A stretch of DNA of 64,000 bases. It comes from Cannabis sativa. Its lineage: Eukaryota > Streptophyta > Magnoliopsida > Rosales > Cannabaceae. Position numbers and translations under genes: made by a program. Within the stretch, counting starts at the first letter, position 1. Every line of letters begins with the position of its first letter. Of this stretch, positions 34,131-46,001 are shown piece by piece. Under the pieces are notes generated by a model. The model ran no database searches. It worked only from the letters and a program-made list of their open reading frames with translations, and was not told the origin of the DNA. The stretch covers positions 51,849,429 through 51,913,428 of the forward strand of contig NC_083610.1 in assembly GCF_029168945.1 (NCBI RefSeq). The letters are read 5' to 3'.

Positions 34131-35517
34131 CATCAAAGCACACCACAGCCTGCAATAGTTGTTCAAGTTGTGGCGCAGCCTTATCTTTCCCTCAAGGAAA
34201 CAAAAATTCTCCCACACGGTTCAACAAGAGTTCCACGGATACCTACACCTCCACCACGTGGTCTCTATCATGATAAAGGATTACTTTCCAAACTTATGGA
34301 AGGAGGAACCGCTTGAAGTCCGCCACCCACTTTGGTTTCCACCTACAATTTCAGATGTGAAGCCTTTGCTTGAATTTCAGTGCAAAAAAGGCCTTCCCCC
34401 GCAGAAGTTGGGAGACCACTACCGAATTCCACCTAGCCTCCATCAAGTTTTGGAAAGATTCCCTTCTAAGTGACCATAGAAGGAAAAGGCACGGTCTAGA
34501 TGTTAGCATAAGTTACGCCTCCTAGAAAGGAGTTTGGCTAAAACTTTAACACGCACCTCGATCCCCCCTTTGGGACAAAGAAGTAGTACGGTAATGCCAC
34601 ACATTGGGCTTTAAGCAAATGACCAAGAATTTAGAGGAGTCTAAATCTCTCAGCTCATTTGGGGGGGGGGAGGGTGATATGCCTTGTCGCTGATATGCCT
34701 AGTTGCTGACTACTGCAATTCCTTCACTCACCTTGTAAAATATATTAACACGACATGCACATGTAACAAAAGACAAGAAGAATTTTCAACCAAATTTCCT
34801 ATGGGAAAACACGCTTGAATTCCTTCTTCAAAATTAAAATTTAGAGTAAATCTATAGATGAGATGCGTATTTGGCCAAAATTCTTGAGAAGATAAATTCC
34901 CCTGAATCCCTTCTTATTAATCTCAATGGATTTCCTAAAGTTTAGTATGTTGGGTTTCACAAAAAAGATAAAAATTCATGCTGGCAAGGATCGAAGTAAG
35001 AAAGATGGCTCAAAGTCAATATGGTTCCGGCTTCATTCTTGGACCAAGGAAAGTGCCTAAAAGTCTAGGAAACTTATGGCCATCACTCCCGAAACCCGAC
35101 CTCGTAATGGTGAAAAACCCCATGAGGTATATGAAAAATGAAAGCTCCCTCTTCCGTGAGGAAAATGATCCCTGGGCTAGCGTTCAATGGGCAGTTCTAC
35201 CAAATAGATAATCAATTTTTGGGAAAAAGTCTTAAGTTCCCGTGGAAACCTGGTCTTTTGGGGACAACGAACGACCCCTGAATTGACTAATAAGGTGAAA
35301 ACTGATGGAAAAATTTTGTAAGTATTGGTCGTTGGAACCATGTACTTCAAGATGTAGAAAACGCTTAAAAAGACTAGCAAAACAGAAGTAAAGCTCCAAA
35401 AGGAAATGGTAAAAAGCGTACTGCTATTACAACCAGCCCCCGCGGTCAGGGAAAAGTTGATTATCTCCTCGAAGAAAAAAAAATAACGAAGGGGAGAATT
35501 GTAAAAACAATAAAATT
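34131..35517. other. Array edge and spacer of element E
   Basis: At 34310-34410 a strongly diverged array unit is still visible (CGCTTGAAGTCCGCCACCCA, GCTTGAATTTCAGTGCAAAA, GGCCTTCCCCCGCAG). A G10AGGG tract follows (34661-34674), then a 16-bp tandem duplication TGATATGCC(T/A)(T/G)GT... at 34675-34706. The 77-aa ORF at 34978-35211 and others are not recognisable. No gene is supported. Confidence 0.6.
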
Positions 35518-36448
35518 GCAAAAAATAAAAGAAGCTTGTTGTGTATTCTCGATGTTCAAGGATGGGCGCTACTGGACAGGTTGGAAGACTCTACCCCAGA
35601 CATCCACTCCACAGTCTCCTTGTAAAGGTTGTGGATGGCCCTCATACCTCGTATGTGGTGAGTCTGATGAGTGTAGTTGGCTTCCAACAACTAGTTTTCC
35701 TTCTTCAAGCCCCTGATTTGAAGCTTGGCCTCAGCAAGTTTGGCAAGAACGGTGTCATTGGCATTATGCAGGTCATAGTTGTTAGCCTTGGTTTGCCAGC
35801 AGAGCCACCTATTGTAATAGGCAAAAAAAGAGTTGAATACAACAAAAGGGGTCAGAATGAAAAAGCAAAAAAAAAACATCTTTTCGAAATTTAACCCAAC
35901 TGCATTTGCTTAGTAGCATGGGCTAAGGCAAAGGCGTCAACACTACTGCATGACGCCCAAGTTTCCATGGGTAGCTTTGAGGCACTTCTAGCCACCCAGT
36001 CCAAGAGCTCGGATCGGAATGGTGTAGCTTCACTCCCTACCTTGGGGGCTAGACGATTCTCCAAGGCCTCCACTTCAACTGTTAGCCCAACTGGGGTTAA
36101 GGCATGAAGGCCATCTGAGATTTTATCCTTCCTTACGGCTAAAAGCACCAGTGCCTACCTATGCACCAATCGTTTCTCAACTTCCAAATGCGCCTTCAAA
36201 GCCTTGTTTACTTTCTTCTCCCTATGCATAGCGTGTGGATCAAGGGGTATGGCCTTTTTGGGCAACTTGAACCCCACAGAAGGTATCTTTGGAATGGCAG
36301 AAGGATGATATAGGCAGAGTCGGCCAAACCTCACTTATAGGTCGTGCCGCGGGAGGTGGCCCCCTGTACCAGCATCAGCTTCTTGCCTCTATCTCTTCCT
36401 ACCAAGATCGTTGTCACCTACGGCCTTAGAAGAACTAGCTTTTTCCAT
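35518..36448 (-). pseudogene. Antisense-ORF-like gene of element E (decayed)
   Basis: On the minus strand one frame runs from ATG 36448 (MEKASSSKAVGDNDLGRKR) to 35891 with three internal stops (TAG, TAA, TAG). It includes KKVNKALKAHLEVEKRL and VEALENRLAPKVGSEATPFR. A GT...AG intron candidate (donor GTTAAATTTC near 35896, acceptor ATTACAATAG near 35816) leads to a coiled-coil-like exon, NDTVLAKLAEAKLQIRGLKK. The layout, with a charged N-terminal part, an intron and a coiled-coil last exon on the strand opposite to the neighbouring LTR and PPT, copies that of elements C and D. Sequence similarity to them is not obvious to me, so the identity rests on position and architecture. Confidence 0.45.
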
Positions 36449-37225
36449 AGCAAACCTAAATGTACCTACACGAGCCAGCGTGAAGTTAAGCGAGTCATTG
36501 CAAAATAAGACCCAAAGTCTCCCTTTTTGACAAAGACCATACAAATAGGACCAACATTCTCAAAATAGTAAATTGCATGCAATGTACACCATCTCAACCC
36601 CTAAATCTCTGCATCAAATAAATATTTGTAAAGAACACTTACCGATTAACGACAAAAGTATAACGGGGTATGGTTACGCTACACTGCGTTTGGAAATGTG
36701 CGCGTCTAAGGGTGGGGTGGTTAGAAAGGTCTTGCAAGGTAAGTTAGAGGATGAGATAAATTGCCACAGCTCCGATGCAAAAGATGAAAAAAATGTGAAA
36801 CTTAAAAAATGATGGTTGTTGTAAGTATTTATTGAGCACCAAGAAGAGGTTCCTTCCACGAGGAGCAAATAGTTCGAATCATTGATAACTAAAGATTTGA
36901 CAAATAGGAAGTTAAGAAGATGTGTCAGCTCCCAACATTTAGCTTCCATCAGCGCATGCTTCGTGAAAAGTGCTCAGTAAATGAAAGTTCTACTCATTCG
37001 GTTCGACGCCATTATGGCACCTCCCCAGGCACGCACCCTGTACACAGGTGGATTGCAAAAGTCAGCATTGAAGGTTCCGTCAGTGAGAAAAATGATACCT
37101 TCTGCCAATTACACTTCAGTTGGCAAGCACCTACATGATGTAATAAGAAACTCGAATTTATGCCCTGTGTTTGGAGCAAATCATGAGGAAGCACTGCAAG
37201 CTCCCAGACCACATTACATCCCGGG
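36449..37225. other. Region between antisense ORF and PPT of element E
   Basis: About 780 bp matching in position the antisense-ORF promoter and 5' UTR of element D (40621-41411). The overlapping ORFs on both strands (36573-36812, 36674-36949, 36981-37238) have no recognisable motif and are not called. Confidence 0.45.
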
Positions 37226-37239
37226 AACTTGGGGGTAAA
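37226..37239 (+). other. Polypurine tract of element E
   Basis: AACTTGGGGGTAAA is followed directly by TGTTGTCC. It mirrors the minus-strand CTTGGGGGAAAA before TGTTATCC in element D. Confidence 0.7.
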
Positions 37240-38165
37240 TGTTGTCCAGATTTTTTTAAGCTTGACACATGGACCCTAATCCAGGAAGGATCAATGCTAA
37301 TCAGCCAATCACATAGCTTTGACTGTTGTTCCTGGAAGATAGGAGCCCTAGCTTGATAAAAGGTTCTTCATGAAAAAATCTCCCCCTGCAAGGCAACGAT
37401 GCAGGGGACATCCACAATACAAAACCTCTCTAGTTCTAGGGGCTGAAGTTCTACGCTCCTGCAAAGGGTAAGGCCTTGTCGCCAAGCACCTATAAAGGTC
37501 CTAGAGGAAGTCTAGTTGTGCTAAAATCCTATTCATTATCACAAGAAAGCTCTGATCGTACGTCTTAGATTACAGACATGGCCACCAGGCTTTTTTAGGA
37601 CCGGCGTCAAGATTTGTCCCCCACGATATGCCATAGTATAGAGCATGCACACCCAATCAAACCTGCTTGAATGATCCAAGGACCATTGACAAGGGAAATT
37701 CAAAAAGGAAGACCCTGGCACGACACATTTATGATGTCTGGACTGTACCATCTGACACCCTTAAATGTCATGTGATAAAACGACCACCTACTAAATCAAC
37801 GGTCAAATCTCCTCTAAATGTGATCGATCCAGCCAATGCATAGAGGGAAGCTAGCCTATAAATACCCCTACATTCCATAAGATAAAAAAAAACTCTTTGA
37901 AGACAAAAAAACACTATATACTACTTAACTAAAAACTCTACAAAAATTCCTATTAAGCTTCTTCTTCAAGAGGAACGAGAGGAATAAAGGGTTTAATCCA
38001 TTGTACACAAATCTGTATTAGAATTCACCGGCCAAAGTGCCTAATAAAATGGACTCGTGGACTAAGGATAGTTAACGCTTGAACTGCATAAAAATCTCAT
38101 ATCTATTATTTAATTTGTTATTTATTTCTTAAGCTCTAAATATTTGGTTTCCAAAAATCTTAGTA
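37240..38165 (+). repeat. Gypsy-type 3' LTR of element E (right end uncertain)
   Basis: Begins TGTTGTCC after a PPT and contains the promoter TATAAATA (37857-37864). About 180 bp further is a GTGGACTAAGG ... TGCATAAAAATCTC stretch of the kind found in R/U5 of Tat LTRs. The end is not defined: sequence passes into the family-1 fragment F somewhere between about 38060 and 38200, and no second LTR is in the window to fix it. Confidence 0.6.
37857..37864 (+). promoter_or_regulatory. TATA box of element E LTR
   Basis: TATAAATA about 617 bp into the LTR, consistent with the U3 promoter of a Gypsy LTR. Confidence 0.6.
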
Positions 38166-40004
38166 AGCAGATATGGTTAGCAATTTGAAATTCTAACTAG
38201 ATTATCTTTAATTTGTATTAATATTTTAATGTCAAAATATGATCATTTCAAATTTTATTAATAAAATAAGTAAATATCTGATCTTATAATTAAAATTATT
38301 AAAACAAACAAAAATAATCAAATTTCAAAAATAACCATATAGGCAAGTTTGTGAAAAAATCAATATTTTAAATTCAAAGGCTACTAATATCTAAAACTAA
38401 TTTAAATTGATTAAAAATTAATAAAAAGTAATTTAGATTTTTATTCTACCAAAATTTAAATTTTTTTTCATTGAAAAACGATTTCTGAAACTTGAAATAT
38501 CACAAAATTAAGGCGACACAGGGGAGTATGTAATGTGTACTACCCCGCGCACGCATGGGAGGGAGGATGCCAAGGGAGACGCTGCATTGCAGCTTGGTGG
38601 GTCGAGCTAGCTTCACGTGAGCACCCTCAGTCAAGAGGTTGTCTGAACCTCGGTAATGATCGAGGTTCTCCTTGTATCGGCGCACGCGTGGCACCCTAGG
38701 TTAGATATTTTGTTTTTAAAATTCAAAAAATCATAACTAATTCAATAAAAATCCAAATTGAATTCTGTAAAAGCGTAAATTCATTAATTTTTCATCTACT
38801 TTCTAGAAAAAAAAATACATCCAGTATGAAAAAAAAATTTGTCAAAAATTCGTAATTCACAAACATTCATCAAATAAGCACATAAAGCAACATGAACACA
38901 TCCAAATCATCAAAATCATCATCTTAAATCCATATTTCATGAAAGTAAATTATTATTATGGCTATGAGACCAGTTGTAGGATGTTATTTTACCAAGATCT
39001 AGGTTTCCTAACATGTTTGTTGATTATATTCTATAATCTAACACCCTAAACATGAATTCCTTAAACAATGAAATAAAACGCATATAAAGTTAAGAAAACC
39101 ATACATTGGTGGCAGTGGAATAATATGTCTCCTTTAACTCAGATCTCTAACCCTTGTTCCTTTCTATCATAGAGTAATAATAAGATATGAGCCTGGATCT
39201 CCTTTATGTGTTGGATTCTTCACATTCTTCCACACTATGATTGAGTACTTGACTTGATATGAGTGGGCATGTACTTTATCACTAAGGACTTTGAAATTTA
39301 TGAAGAGAAAAGAGGAGAATTAAAAATCTATAGAAGGAGGCTCTCAGAGTTAGAAAATTAGGTTATGAAAAGATGAATGAGAAAGAATGAGAGCCATCTT
39401 ATTCCTTATATAAGATTTGTCCTAGGGTTAAATTTAAATTATGTTTAATTAAACAAATATAAAAATTAGCTAAAATACACCTCAATTGGTCGGCCATACA
39501 ATGGGCCCACTAGTTACAATTTTTCTATTTTATTCAAAAATTTATCTTTTCTTTCACTAATGTCATTTCTAATTTTAATCATTTAAATGTCAAAACTATT
39601 TAATAATTAAAATTAATTATAAAGTAAAATTATCATTTATCTTATTTATTAATTAGACCATACAATGTCTTTTAATTAACAAATAAACCCTAAAATCTCT
39701 TTTTTCACAATTAATCCCTTGCTTAGTGAAAAATTTATAAATAAGACGTAGTCTAATTTTAGAATTATAATTGATTAATTAAAACTAATTAACTGAGTCT
39801 ACAAGCAGTATTATCTCAACTAGTGTGGAGATCATGGGCCTATATAATCAAGCTTCCAGTAAGTAGATCTAGAATTTATCGAGTAAACTGTCTAACTTAT
39901 TAATTCCTTCCTGCTCCACTATAGATTCAGAATTGCACTCTTAATTATATAGAACGCTCTATATATTCCAAGATATAGATACGCTATTGATTATCTATTG
40001 GTAT
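38166..40004 (-). mobile_element. Diverged family-1 fragment F (leader, PBS, partial 5' LTR)
   Basis: Minus strand. The leader near the PBS (AATCATAACTAATTCAA, GAATTCTGTAAAA) matches 10020-10080, 49260-49310 and 57490-57530. A PBS-like site CTGGTCTCATAGCCAT lies at 38956-38974. An LTR piece of 1030 bp (38975-40004) runs from the U5 end to about the middle. It is clearly older than the other copies (many substitutions). The LTR stops at 40004, where element D's LTR begins; the other half should lie beyond the window. Confidence 0.8.
38515..38700. other. GC-rich patch in leader of fragment F
   Basis: A GC-rich island (CGCGCACGCATGGG, CGGCGCACGCGTGGC) in AT-rich surroundings, at the same distance from the PBS as differing GC-rich patches in the sister leaders. 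It is covered by a 64-aa ORF that I do not believe is a gene. Confidence 0.6.
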
Positions 40005-40608
40005 TGTTGACCTCGCTTTTAGTCAATGACAGTGAGTTAATTATTAAGCGATTAAGAATATAATAGAAACAGAGAAAAAACAAAAAAGTACTAAAGAACA
40101 AAGTGTTTTTCTCTCTCAAAGCTCTTACAATGAAATCTCTGAGTAATTCTCTTAGATCTCTCTCTGAAGCAATTCTTTCGATCCCTTTCACAGTGAAGTT
40201 AGATCACTATTTATAAGGCCTTAATGCATGAGGGAGAGTTTTCCTTTTTCTTACAATGTATAAAATAGGAAAGAATATTTATTCCATAATTATGATACAC
40301 AAATAAGGAAATTGGAAAAAGTTGCCAGATTCCTCTGACTCAATGTCACGATTGTAGGGATTGTCTTCGTGCTTGTACCTAACGAGATCATTCTGAAGTA
40401 GCCAAGTCTTGATGAGTTGTTTGGAAAGCCAAACTCGTTCCTACTCGGATAGTCTACCTTTTACCCTACTCGGGTAATTCGAGGTTATACGTGTAGATGT
40501 GATACTTGAAGTTTGTTCAGGATATTCATCTCTAACTAGATGTAAGGAATGCAAAACATGTGTCACTCGTGTATTCTGGCACATCATAGTACAAAAAATG
40601 GGATAACA
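40005..40608 (-). repeat. 3' LTR of Tat element D
   Basis: 604 bp. On the minus strand it starts TGTTATCCC after a PPT and ends GGTCAACA. A minus-strand TATA box TATAAATA is at 40208-40215, about 200 bp from the LTR end. The five bases outside the LTR end are GGTAT (40000-40004), the expected left TSD copy. The partner LTR is beyond 64000. Confidence 0.82.
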
Positions 40609-40620
40609 TTTTCCCCCAAG
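40609..40620 (-). other. Polypurine tract of element D
   Basis: CTTGGGGGAAAA on the minus strand, directly before the TGTTATCC start of the 3' LTR. Confidence 0.8.
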
Positions 40621-41411
40621 TCTGTGTAGGACCTTTATGGTCGCACGTCAACTTCACTCGGTCTGGATCCTTATCTGAACGGGTGGCACATGTTTGAAGT
40701 GTCAGTTGATGATTCGATGTGACTCTGACTAAGGGTCGCTTCAGTTTTTCAGCTAATTAATGCTGACAGACATGTACATTGAATCACGCCTAAAAATTAG
40801 CACGTTTAAACGTTTACCCTTCACGTAATTGAGTGCACAACGTACACTTTTGGGGGGAACTCGAGGTATTTAAATTTTGAAATGATTACTTTGCCTCACT
40901 AATTTAATTATAAATAGGGATAAAAACCTTATCAACCACTTTTAGCAATTTTAGTCTTTGAAGAATCAAAGCAAGAAATCTACTTTCTTTCAAATCCTTC
41001 GAAGAATCATCAGGAAACACCGAGCAGCGTCATCCGAGCAAATCTAAAGCTTCAAACAGTGAGTAAGTTCTTCATTTGATTCTTCTTATATGCTTGAATA
41101 TTTGATTTTTTGGATTTCTGCTGCAAAAAACGTGATAGTTCTTTGAACTTGCTCTAGGAATACCATAGAAAATTTAGGTTTAGGAATGTGAAATCTTGAC
41201 TATGCTTAATCACGTTGCTTGATTATAACTGCATCTTAATTTCAATTCAATGATATTCACTTTAACTTACCCATTCGGGGCTTAGTGAAAGTCAACCATT
41301 AATTCAAAATTTCAAAATTCTAGATTGCAAACCTCAATATCATGCAAAATTTTTATTTTTTGCTCCTTTGATCAGACCTGGTCGGTATAACCAACCTGTT
41401 TCTGTTTGTTA
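40621..41411 (+). promoter_or_regulatory. Promoter and 5' UTR of element D antisense gene
   Basis: Plus strand, between the PPT and the compound insertion. TATAAATA (40909-40916) is followed by a plausible untranslated leader (CAACCACTTTTAGCAATTTTAG, then CTTTGAAGAATCAAAGCAAG). A splice donor (CAGTGAGTAAGTTC, 41057-41070) opens an intron in which the family-1 compound now sits. The coding start is across the insertion at 60049. The promoter role is inferred from position and motif. Confidence 0.5.
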
Positions 41412-43344
41412 TGTTGGAATTAATTTTTACCAGGAACTTAGATCTACTCACAAGTATGTTGATTTAACAGCCTAAACATGAACTTCTAAAACGATGAACT
41501 AAACACATAAAAGTTAAGAATAACTTACAGTGATGGCAGCGGAATTAAGTGTCTCCTTCCACTCAGATCTCTAACCCTTGATTCCTGTCTGTAGCAGAGT
41601 ATAATCAAGATCTGAGCCCGAATGTCCTTCAGTTGGATGTGATCCTTCACAGTCTTCCAAACTATGATTGAGGTACTAAGTGATGTGTGTGGGCACTTCT
41701 CTCTCACTAGGATTTTCGAAATTCTCTCTTATTTTCTCTCTTGATTTCGTGTATAGTGATTGCACACCAAAGACATGCATCAAGAGAAGAGAGGGGCGGC
41801 TATAAATAGGAGAAGAGAAGAGCACAACTTTCCTAATAAGCAGTTTCCTCTTTTACTGTGTAATTGATTAACTGCCTTATTTAGTGTGATCCACCACTTT
41901 CCTATTTTTGCTAGGCTTTGATTAGCAATTACATGGCAATTTAAATTGAAAATAATAATTGGGAAACATGCAAAGGGTGGCCGGCCATGGTGTGTATGGG
42001 CCTCACTTGGATTTTGCAGTTTCCTCAATTTTATTTCTATTTCTCCAAAAATGCTATTTTTCCAATTCTAATCATTTAAATGCCAAAACTAATTATTCAA
42101 TAACTAAAATAGATTATTAAATAATATTGTCATTTAAAATAATTATTAATCAGACATGCAAAGTCTCTTAATTAATAATTAAACCTAGAAACCCTTTTAT
42201 TTACAATTTTATCCTTAAACTGTGAGAATTCACAAGTTAGACATAGTCTAACTTTTAGAATTATAATTGATTAATCATAAATCAATTATAGAGTCTTACA
42301 AACAGTATAGTCTCAACTAGAATGGGGACAATGGATCTATATGCTAAGCTTCCAATAAGTTGAACCGATTTACCAAGTAAATCCCTAACTTATTAATTCC
42401 TTGTTGAATCCACTCTTATAACTTGGAATTGCACTCTCAGACTTATATAGAGCATATTATATGTTTCACGATATTAATATGTATCTCATTTAACCATTGT
42501 TATAATCTTAATGTGATTAAGAGATCCTCTATATAGATGATTTACATCGAGATGGGACCAATTTACCGTTTACACCCCTCAATGTATTTTGCCCCTTTGA
42601 ACACTTAGTTACCTGTAAATGATGTTTTAGTGATCTAATGTATAGTCACTGAAACAAGAGCTCATCCATTTACTTCTATTTAACTAAGCTCGAAGGGAAT
42701 CATCACTTTACTTCTATACACCAGTAGAAGCTATAGATTTCCATATTTATGTTCAGCAGTCCCACTCAGTTATGTTATCATGTTCCCAAAATATACGTAT
42801 CACCCTGACCCAAAAGTAGGCTTAACTAATAAATCAAAGAACATGAATAGCACTCCTGAGATTGAGCCTAAGCATATCAGGATTTAGATTCTCTTGATCT
42901 AAGATCAACTTCTGACATTGACTTGGAAAGATACAACGGTAAGTTTACAATATCTTTGACCAAGTTCAATATCGGTCCAGTCCAATGTATACTCCATACA
43001 TTCGAAACTAGTATACTTTACCAATGTTCTGGAAAGAACATAACACTTACTCCAAGTGTATGTATACTTTATCGCTGATTATCACATCAGTGTAAATCCA
43101 AAAACACTGATGAACATGGACCAAATCTTTTGAATTATATAATCACAATCACATTCCACTGTATTGACAATACTGTAATTGTGAATAACTATATGTTCTG
43201 GATTTAGCTGATTTTGTGCATATATCAAGTATATATATTAAACCATAAACATGTAACATACATGTAATCATAAATCACTTCAAAATTCTAAATTGATAAC
43301 TAATCAGATTGTAATGGGTTTTATTTAGGGCACAAAACCCAACA
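41412..43344 (-). repeat. 3' LTR of compound body 1
   Basis: A 1933-bp family-1 LTR (minus strand TGTTGGGTTTTGTGCCC to AATTCCAACA) flanked inward by the PPT at 43345-43359. Its first kilobase is nearly identical to 49501-50505. Confidence 0.93.
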
Positions 43345-43359
43345 AACTCCCACTTGCAC
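43345..43359 (-). other. Polypurine tract, compound body 1
   Basis: GTGCAAGTGGGAGTT on the minus strand next to the LTR start. Confidence 0.9.
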
Positions 43360-45054
43360 TAACATAAAACAAGTTGTGTATTACAATCAATCTTTTGCCT
43401 CGATCCTCTGATCAAGTGTAGTATATTTGAATCCACCCATATTTCTGGAACCAGGTTCATAAAACTTATGAAACCTCCTTAACTATATGCTTTACTCATC
43501 AAGGGATACTGAAATCCTTACTGCCCATTAAGTACATCTGAACAAACAGAAGACATATCTCTCAAATTTTAAAATTTGGAATTGAGATAATGCAGTGTAG
43601 AATTTTCTTTTGTAAAATAACTTTCTGGTAATTTCGAATTTACAAAGTTATATGTTCTCTGAAGAAGCTTGAATTATTATAGATGGGTTTTTACACTCTT
43701 CTACAATGATTCCTCCACCCCCAGAGTAACCACCATCTCAAAATCTTAATGAGTTGGTGTGGATCATTAAAGCATAGTCCCTTAATATTTAACATATAGG
43801 TCACTTTCATAAATCTTTCTTGATTGTCCCCTAATGTTCCCCATTTGATTACATTTCAGATGGCTCCCACTCAATAGCAGATGTCTGGTTAGAAACTTTT
43901 AACCTTTTACTATTGTTTCTGGGAACATCTCATTGTGACTTATTATCTTAGTCTGAAACTGTAAGTTTCTCTAAGACTAAGTCAACAACATAGCAGTCTA
44001 GTATTTGAAGTGTAAAATACTTGCCAGAGATTAAGCAATCAAATCAAGATACCATAAAATGTTATGAGGATTAGAAATCTTGACTCAAGTCATTTGAATA
44101 GACTATGCAAGAATTCTTCTATCTTATTCTCATAATTCTGATAAGTTATCTCTATCCATGTAAATGGTTAGATTTGTTTTTATAAGAGGTGTTCTTAAGT
44201 TCCTATCACAAATATCAACCAAACGAAGATGGGTAAAGAATTTTAATATTCTCCCACTCAACTAAGGTAATGTGATACATTATCAAAGAACTTTAATGGT
44301 ATCATTAACTATTACAACAGTAAATCTAAACTGGAACATATAATCAAGATCAAGGATTTATTCTGATAATAGCTAATTTATTATATTATTTCCATGTTTA
44401 AAATTATGTGTTACAAAGGGTACTGTGGAATAAAGTCCACCCCTAAGTTTATAGAGATTATGATCCACCCCTAAAGGTTGTAAATCCCTAAGTGTGATAG
44501 AGAGTCTGTGGAGTTCAATATAATCCAGAGTTCATTAGATATGAAAGATCGTTGAACTGCATATTATTCTTAACTTTTCTCCAACCCTATCAGATCAAAA
44601 GATCTTTTTATTAAATAAATTCTCAAATAATTGTTTTAGAATTAACAATTATTCATAAACATAGAAATAATTTCTAGTGTTTATGTAGTAATAACTCTGT
44701 AAGGAGTTTAAATACCTATAGAATTTGTATCAATAATAAAAACACATACACATACAAACATAATAAATATAACAATTGGTAATAGATAAGATAAAGTACT
44801 GAAGCTCAACTCATAAATTGCAATTTATTTGTAAAAAAAACTTTATTATAAACCAAAAAAAATTGTTTGCAATATTATGAGAACCAAACAGGGAATAAAA
44901 TCCCAAAACTTGAAATCCAAATTGTTTGAAAAACTAAACAATTAATTCAAAAAAAAATTAAGTGAGCTTCTTCTTTATCATAGACGACCTCCATCCATCA
45001 TCCAGCTTTCTACTCCAACTCGCTAAGACAGCATCTGAGTTTAAGAAGCTTGAG
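43360..45054 (-). other. Non-coding 3' body, compound body 1
   Basis: Matches 15360-17064 in reverse, including the CACCCCCAGAGTAACCACC and CTCCCACTCAATAGCAGATGTC words. There is no pol domain and no credible ORF. Confidence 0.75.
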
Positions 45055-45148
45055 CTATAAGAAGAATAATAAACAAGGTTAGTAGTCCAGAATTAATAAT
45101 CCAAAAGGATAATAATTCACTAAAACACATCAGTTTACAAAGAAATAC
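45055..45148 (-). other. Intron-like segment after gag, body 1
   Basis: Minus strand: donor AG|GTATTTCTTTG (45148) and acceptor TTATTCTTCTTATAG (45055), the counterpart of 15261-15359. The other frame reads FWIINSGL. Confidence 0.4.
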
Positions 45149-46001
45149 CTTGTTTCTTTGCAAGAAGCTTAGGACATTGGGATTTCCAATGGCCTTTCTC
45201 ATTGCAGTAGAAACACTTTCCTTTTGGTGTATCACCAGAAGTTCCAGCCTTTTTGTTCTTAGCTGCTTTCGCAGCTTGAGCTCGCTTCTTGGCATTTTTC
45301 CATTTCTTCTTATTATTGGATTTGGAAGTTGAAGCAACGTGTGCCTCAGGATTACTCGTCTTATTACCATTTCCAGAATTCTGAGGTTTATTCCCTCTTT
45401 TCTTGGGACCTCCAATCAAATTTTCATATGTCTGAAGGTCATTGACTAAAGTATGAAAGTCTTGTTCCTTCTTATTCATGACATAATTTGATGTATAGGG
45501 CAGAAAATCTGGAGTCAGACTATTCAAGATGAGACTTACTTGAGTAGTCTGATCCATTTCAGCACCATGATTCTGGGCTTCCTGGAAATAACTAGCCATC
45601 TGGAGAAGGTGATCACGCACATTCTGATGGGGTTCCATCCATGCGTTGATGAATTTCTTAGTCGCGTCAAAGCGAGACTGGATAGATGCCATACCGAATA
45701 GCTCAGTTAACTGCGTCATGATTTCTGCAGCCGTGACAGTGTTAGCAAACCTTGTTTTCAAGGTGTCAACCATGCTGGAAAGCATGAAGTATCGAGCTTT
45801 GTTGTTAGCATTCTGCCAACGCTCGAACTTCTCTTTCACAGTTTTGGTTGCATTGTCACCTGGCTGCTCAGGGGACGGCTCAGTCAACACAAACGAGGCA
45901 CTTTCACCTATGAGAGCAATGTTAATGTTCTCTCTCCACTTTGGGAAGTTAGACCCATTTTGCTTATTTTCAGTTAATAGTGACAACATGGGATTCGACA
46001 T
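45135..46001 (-). CDS. Copia-type gag, compound body 1 (intact)
   Basis: A complete 288-aa gag, the best preserved copy here. It starts MSNPMLSLLTENKQNGSNF and has the helical gag core (WMEPHQNVRDHLLQMASYFQ). A Lys/Asn-rich linker precedes the zinc knuckle CFYCNEKGHWKSQC near residue 270. It would form the capsid and package element RNA. No pol ORF follows, so reverse transcription must depend on enzymes from another element. The frame has no stops, and differences from the other two copies are mostly conservative (NSLTP versus NSLTP kept, LFGMASIQSRFD versus LFGKASLQSRFD), as expected if gag was under selection. Confidence 0.87.
   Translation of the reverse strand: MSNPMLSLLTENKQNGSNFPKWRENINIALIGESASFVLTEPSPEQPGDNATKTVKEKFERWQNANNKARYFMLSSMVDTLKTRFANTVTAAEIMTQLTELFGMASIQSRFDATKKFINAWMEPHQNVRDHLLQMASYFQEAQNHGAEMDQTTQVSLILNSLTPDFLPYTSNYVMNKKEQDFHTLVNDLQTYENLIGGPKKRGNKPQNSGNGNKTSNPEAHVASTSKSNNKKKWKNAKKRAQAAKAAKNKKAGTSGDTPKGKCFYCNEKGHWKSQCPKLLAKKQGISL

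Noticed and set aside
35177..35521. 114-aa minus-strand ORF after the element E antisense gene
   Set aside because: Hydrophobic low-complexity content (poly-Phe from T-runs), no motif, no conserved partner.
36573..37238. Overlapping ORFs on both strands before the element E LTR
   Set aside because: They overlap each other in several frames, show no domain and lie where a promoter and 5' UTR are expected.
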